The notes beneath the pieces are model-generated. The model searched no databases. It saw only the letters and a program-made list of their open reading frames with translations, and was not told where the DNA came from. The translations under genes were made by a program, and so were the position numbers. 7,562 bases of DNA from a bacterium. Lineage in GTDB: Bacteria; Bacteroidota; Ignavibacteria; Kapaibacteriales; Kapaibacteriaceae. The stretch is taken from the NCBI GenBank assembly GCA_020050895.1, contig JAGVJW010000110.1:1-7562 (forward strand). Reading direction: 5' to 3'. This document shows, piece by piece, positions 6,778-7,562 of this stretch (positions are counted from its first letter, which is position 1; each line of letters begins with the position of its first letter).

Positions 6778-6788
6778 GGGGGGGGGGG
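6778..6788 (+). repeat. Homopolymeric G11 tract upstream of surface-protein gene
   Basis: Eleven consecutive G residues end 141 bp before the ATG of the secreted SprB-like protein. Long G or C tracts are prone to slipped-strand mispairing and often mark phase-variable surface genes. A TAG directly after the tract (6789-6791) is in frame with the downstream gene whatever the tract length, so length changes could only act on transcription or mRNA structure. Further G runs follow at 6837-6839, 6844-6846 and 6850-6854, making the strand quadruplex-prone. Confidence 0.6.
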
Positions 6789-6916
6789 TAGATTGTCTCT
6801 TCGGTGCAACAACGGGCACGTAAACATCATTTTGTAGGGAGACGGGAATGGGGGCCGCATCGGCGCAATGATAGTCACAGTGCCGTAATAACAGCGCACT
6901 TTTTCTTCAGAAAGGC

Positions 6917-6922
6917 GAAAGG
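6917..6922 (+). promoter_or_regulatory. Probable ribosome binding site for the secreted SprB-like protein
   Basis: GAAAGG lies 7 bases before the ATG at 6930. That is the first ATG in a frame open since the TAG at 6789, which supports the chosen start. Confidence 0.5.
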
Positions 6923-6929
6923 TCAGGCT

Positions 6930-7562
6930 ATGTTGTATTTCCGGAAAACCCGAACCACCAAGGTCGGGAATTTGACACAATGTAATATTGTGTATAAATG
7001 TGTGCTGGCAATAGCTGTGGTTATTGTGTTGTTCTTTACGGCATTCACTCTTGCTTCTGCTCAGGTGAGCGGATCGTTTAGTAAGGTGCAAGATGCATGG
7101 TGCGCCTGTACGGGAAAAATTGTTGTAAATGTCTATGGTTGCCTGTCAAATCGCTCGTGGAAACTTCTGGAAGGCAGTGTCTATGAAGGAGTGAATCTAT
7201 ATACAGGCACTGTTATTGCAGAAGGTACCAATCTGGGATCATCACCGGCCGACCTGGTGGGCTATGTCGAGAACTTGTGTCCGGGAGACTACACCTACTC
7301 ACTTGTTGTACAGTCGTTGGCAGTATGGACATCTGGTCCCGATGCAGGGAAACCCATCTGGGGAGTTCTTCAAGTAAGCACAATTACCATCAACGGACCA
7401 AACGACTATCTGAGTGCCGATATACAGACCAATAACGGCATCTGTGCCGGCTCGGGATCGGCGACGGTTACAATTACCGGTGGGAATGGGGGTACGGAAA
7501 TTATTTGGGAACGATGGAATGGAACCATATGGATTGGAGTACCTGGTACGGAAAATACTTTC
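6930..7562 (+). CDS. Secreted SprB-repeat-like surface protein, N-terminal part (3' end beyond window)
   Basis: The frame stays open for 211 codons to the last base, so the gene continues past the window. Residues 1-24 are a long basic n-region (RKTRTTK), 25-41 a hydrophobic core, and ASA-Q at 42-45 a good signal peptidase I site, so the product is exported. Two modules follow. The first (about 58-127) starts with CACTGKIVVNVYGC and ends with NLCPGDYTYSL. The second starts at C172 with CAGSGSATVTITGGNGG, followed by a W-rich strand, and is cut off. Both fit the SprB repeat pattern (C.G..G.a.V.v.GG...W ... nLcpG.Y.v), found in large adhesins of gliding and type IX secreting Bacteroidota. A C-terminal sorting domain would be expected downstream but cannot be seen. 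The start is supported by GAAAGG 7 bp upstream. Cell-surface or adhesin function is inferred from the repeat type. Confidence 0.8.
   Translation, partial: MLYFRKTRTTKVGNLTQCNIVYKCVLAIAVVIVLFFTAFTLASAQVSGSFSKVQDAWCACTGKIVVNVYGCLSNRSWKLLEGSVYEGVNLYTGTVIAEGTNLGSSPADLVGYVENLCPGDYTYSLVVQSLAVWTSGPDAGKPIWGVLQVSTITINGPNDYLSADIQTNNGICAGSGSATVTITGGNGGTEIIWERWNGTIWIGVPGTENTF

Larger units (their letters stand above)
6391..6929. other. 539-bp divergent intergenic region without a convincing intact gene
   Basis: This stretch separates the start of the minus-strand methyltransferase gene from the start of the plus-strand surface protein, so it must carry both promoters. I see no tRNA, CRISPR or insertion sequence. 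The longer open frames on the minus strand (6477-6743, and 6744-7091 running antisense into the surface gene) have no recognisable motifs. Matches to the Bacteroidota -7 element TAnnTTTG occur (TACATTTG at 6408-6415; near matches TGAATTTG at 6759-6766 and TCATTTTG at 6827-6834), but none has a properly spaced -33 TTTG/TTG, so no promoter is called. It contains possible ORF remnants, a direct repeat, a hairpin and a G11 tract, listed separately. Confidence 0.6.

Noticed and set aside
6778..6854. G-quadruplex formed by the G11 tract and following G runs
   Set aside because: The runs are unevenly spaced, with loops of 20 bases or more between some of them. It is possible but not supported strongly enough to call as a separate element.
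6744..7091. 115-codon minus-strand open frame reading through the G11 tract (as prolines)
   Set aside because: It overlaps the signal peptide region of the surface protein antisense, and its composition reflects the homopolymer and shadow coding; no motif seen.

Overview
The window looks like chromosomal DNA from a member of the Bacteroidota/Chlorobiota group, most likely a lineage near Ignavibacteria or Kapabacteria. This is an inference from two signs. The first is the gene order dnaN-recF-DUF721(dciA)-gyrB, which I associate with the Chlorobi/Ignavibacteria side of the group. The second is a secreted protein with SprB-like repeats at the right edge, a type typical of gliding or type IX secretion lineages. 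No taxonomic marker such as rRNA is present.

Bases 1-4425 form a tightly packed plus-strand DNA replication and repair block. It holds the sliding clamp (dnaN, 5' end cut off by the window), the RecF recombination mediator, a small DUF721/DciA helicase-loader protein whose start overlaps the recF stop by 4 bp, and the DNA gyrase B subunit. Gaps are 17 bp or less before gyrB and 18 bp just upstream of it, so one transcript is likely. dnaA and oriC would be expected just left of the window. A DUF1003 two-helix membrane protein (4457-5131) follows gyrB after 31 bp and probably shares its transcript. The block ends in a perfect 11-bp hairpin at 5149-5175, placed between convergent genes.

The minus strand from 6390 to 5197 encodes a SAM-dependent methyltransferase of the cyclopropane-fatty-acid synthase superfamily. 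Two residues of the bicarbonate pocket of classical CFA synthases are replaced. From memory, its motifs resemble the fungal sphingolipid C9-methyltransferase branch more than E. coli Cfa.

Bases 6391-6929 contain no convincing intact gene. They hold possible remnants of a small decayed ORF, an 11-bp direct repeat at exactly 40-bp spacing, an imperfect hairpin, and an 11-base G tract. The stretch lies between the divergent methyltransferase gene and the next gene.

From 6930 to the window end, an open plus-strand frame with no stop encodes the N-terminus of a secreted, cysteine-containing protein with a signal peptide and two SprB-like modules. The G tract 141 bp upstream of this surface gene is a candidate phase-variation site. 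An in-frame stop directly after the tract means any switching would have to be transcriptional, not translational.
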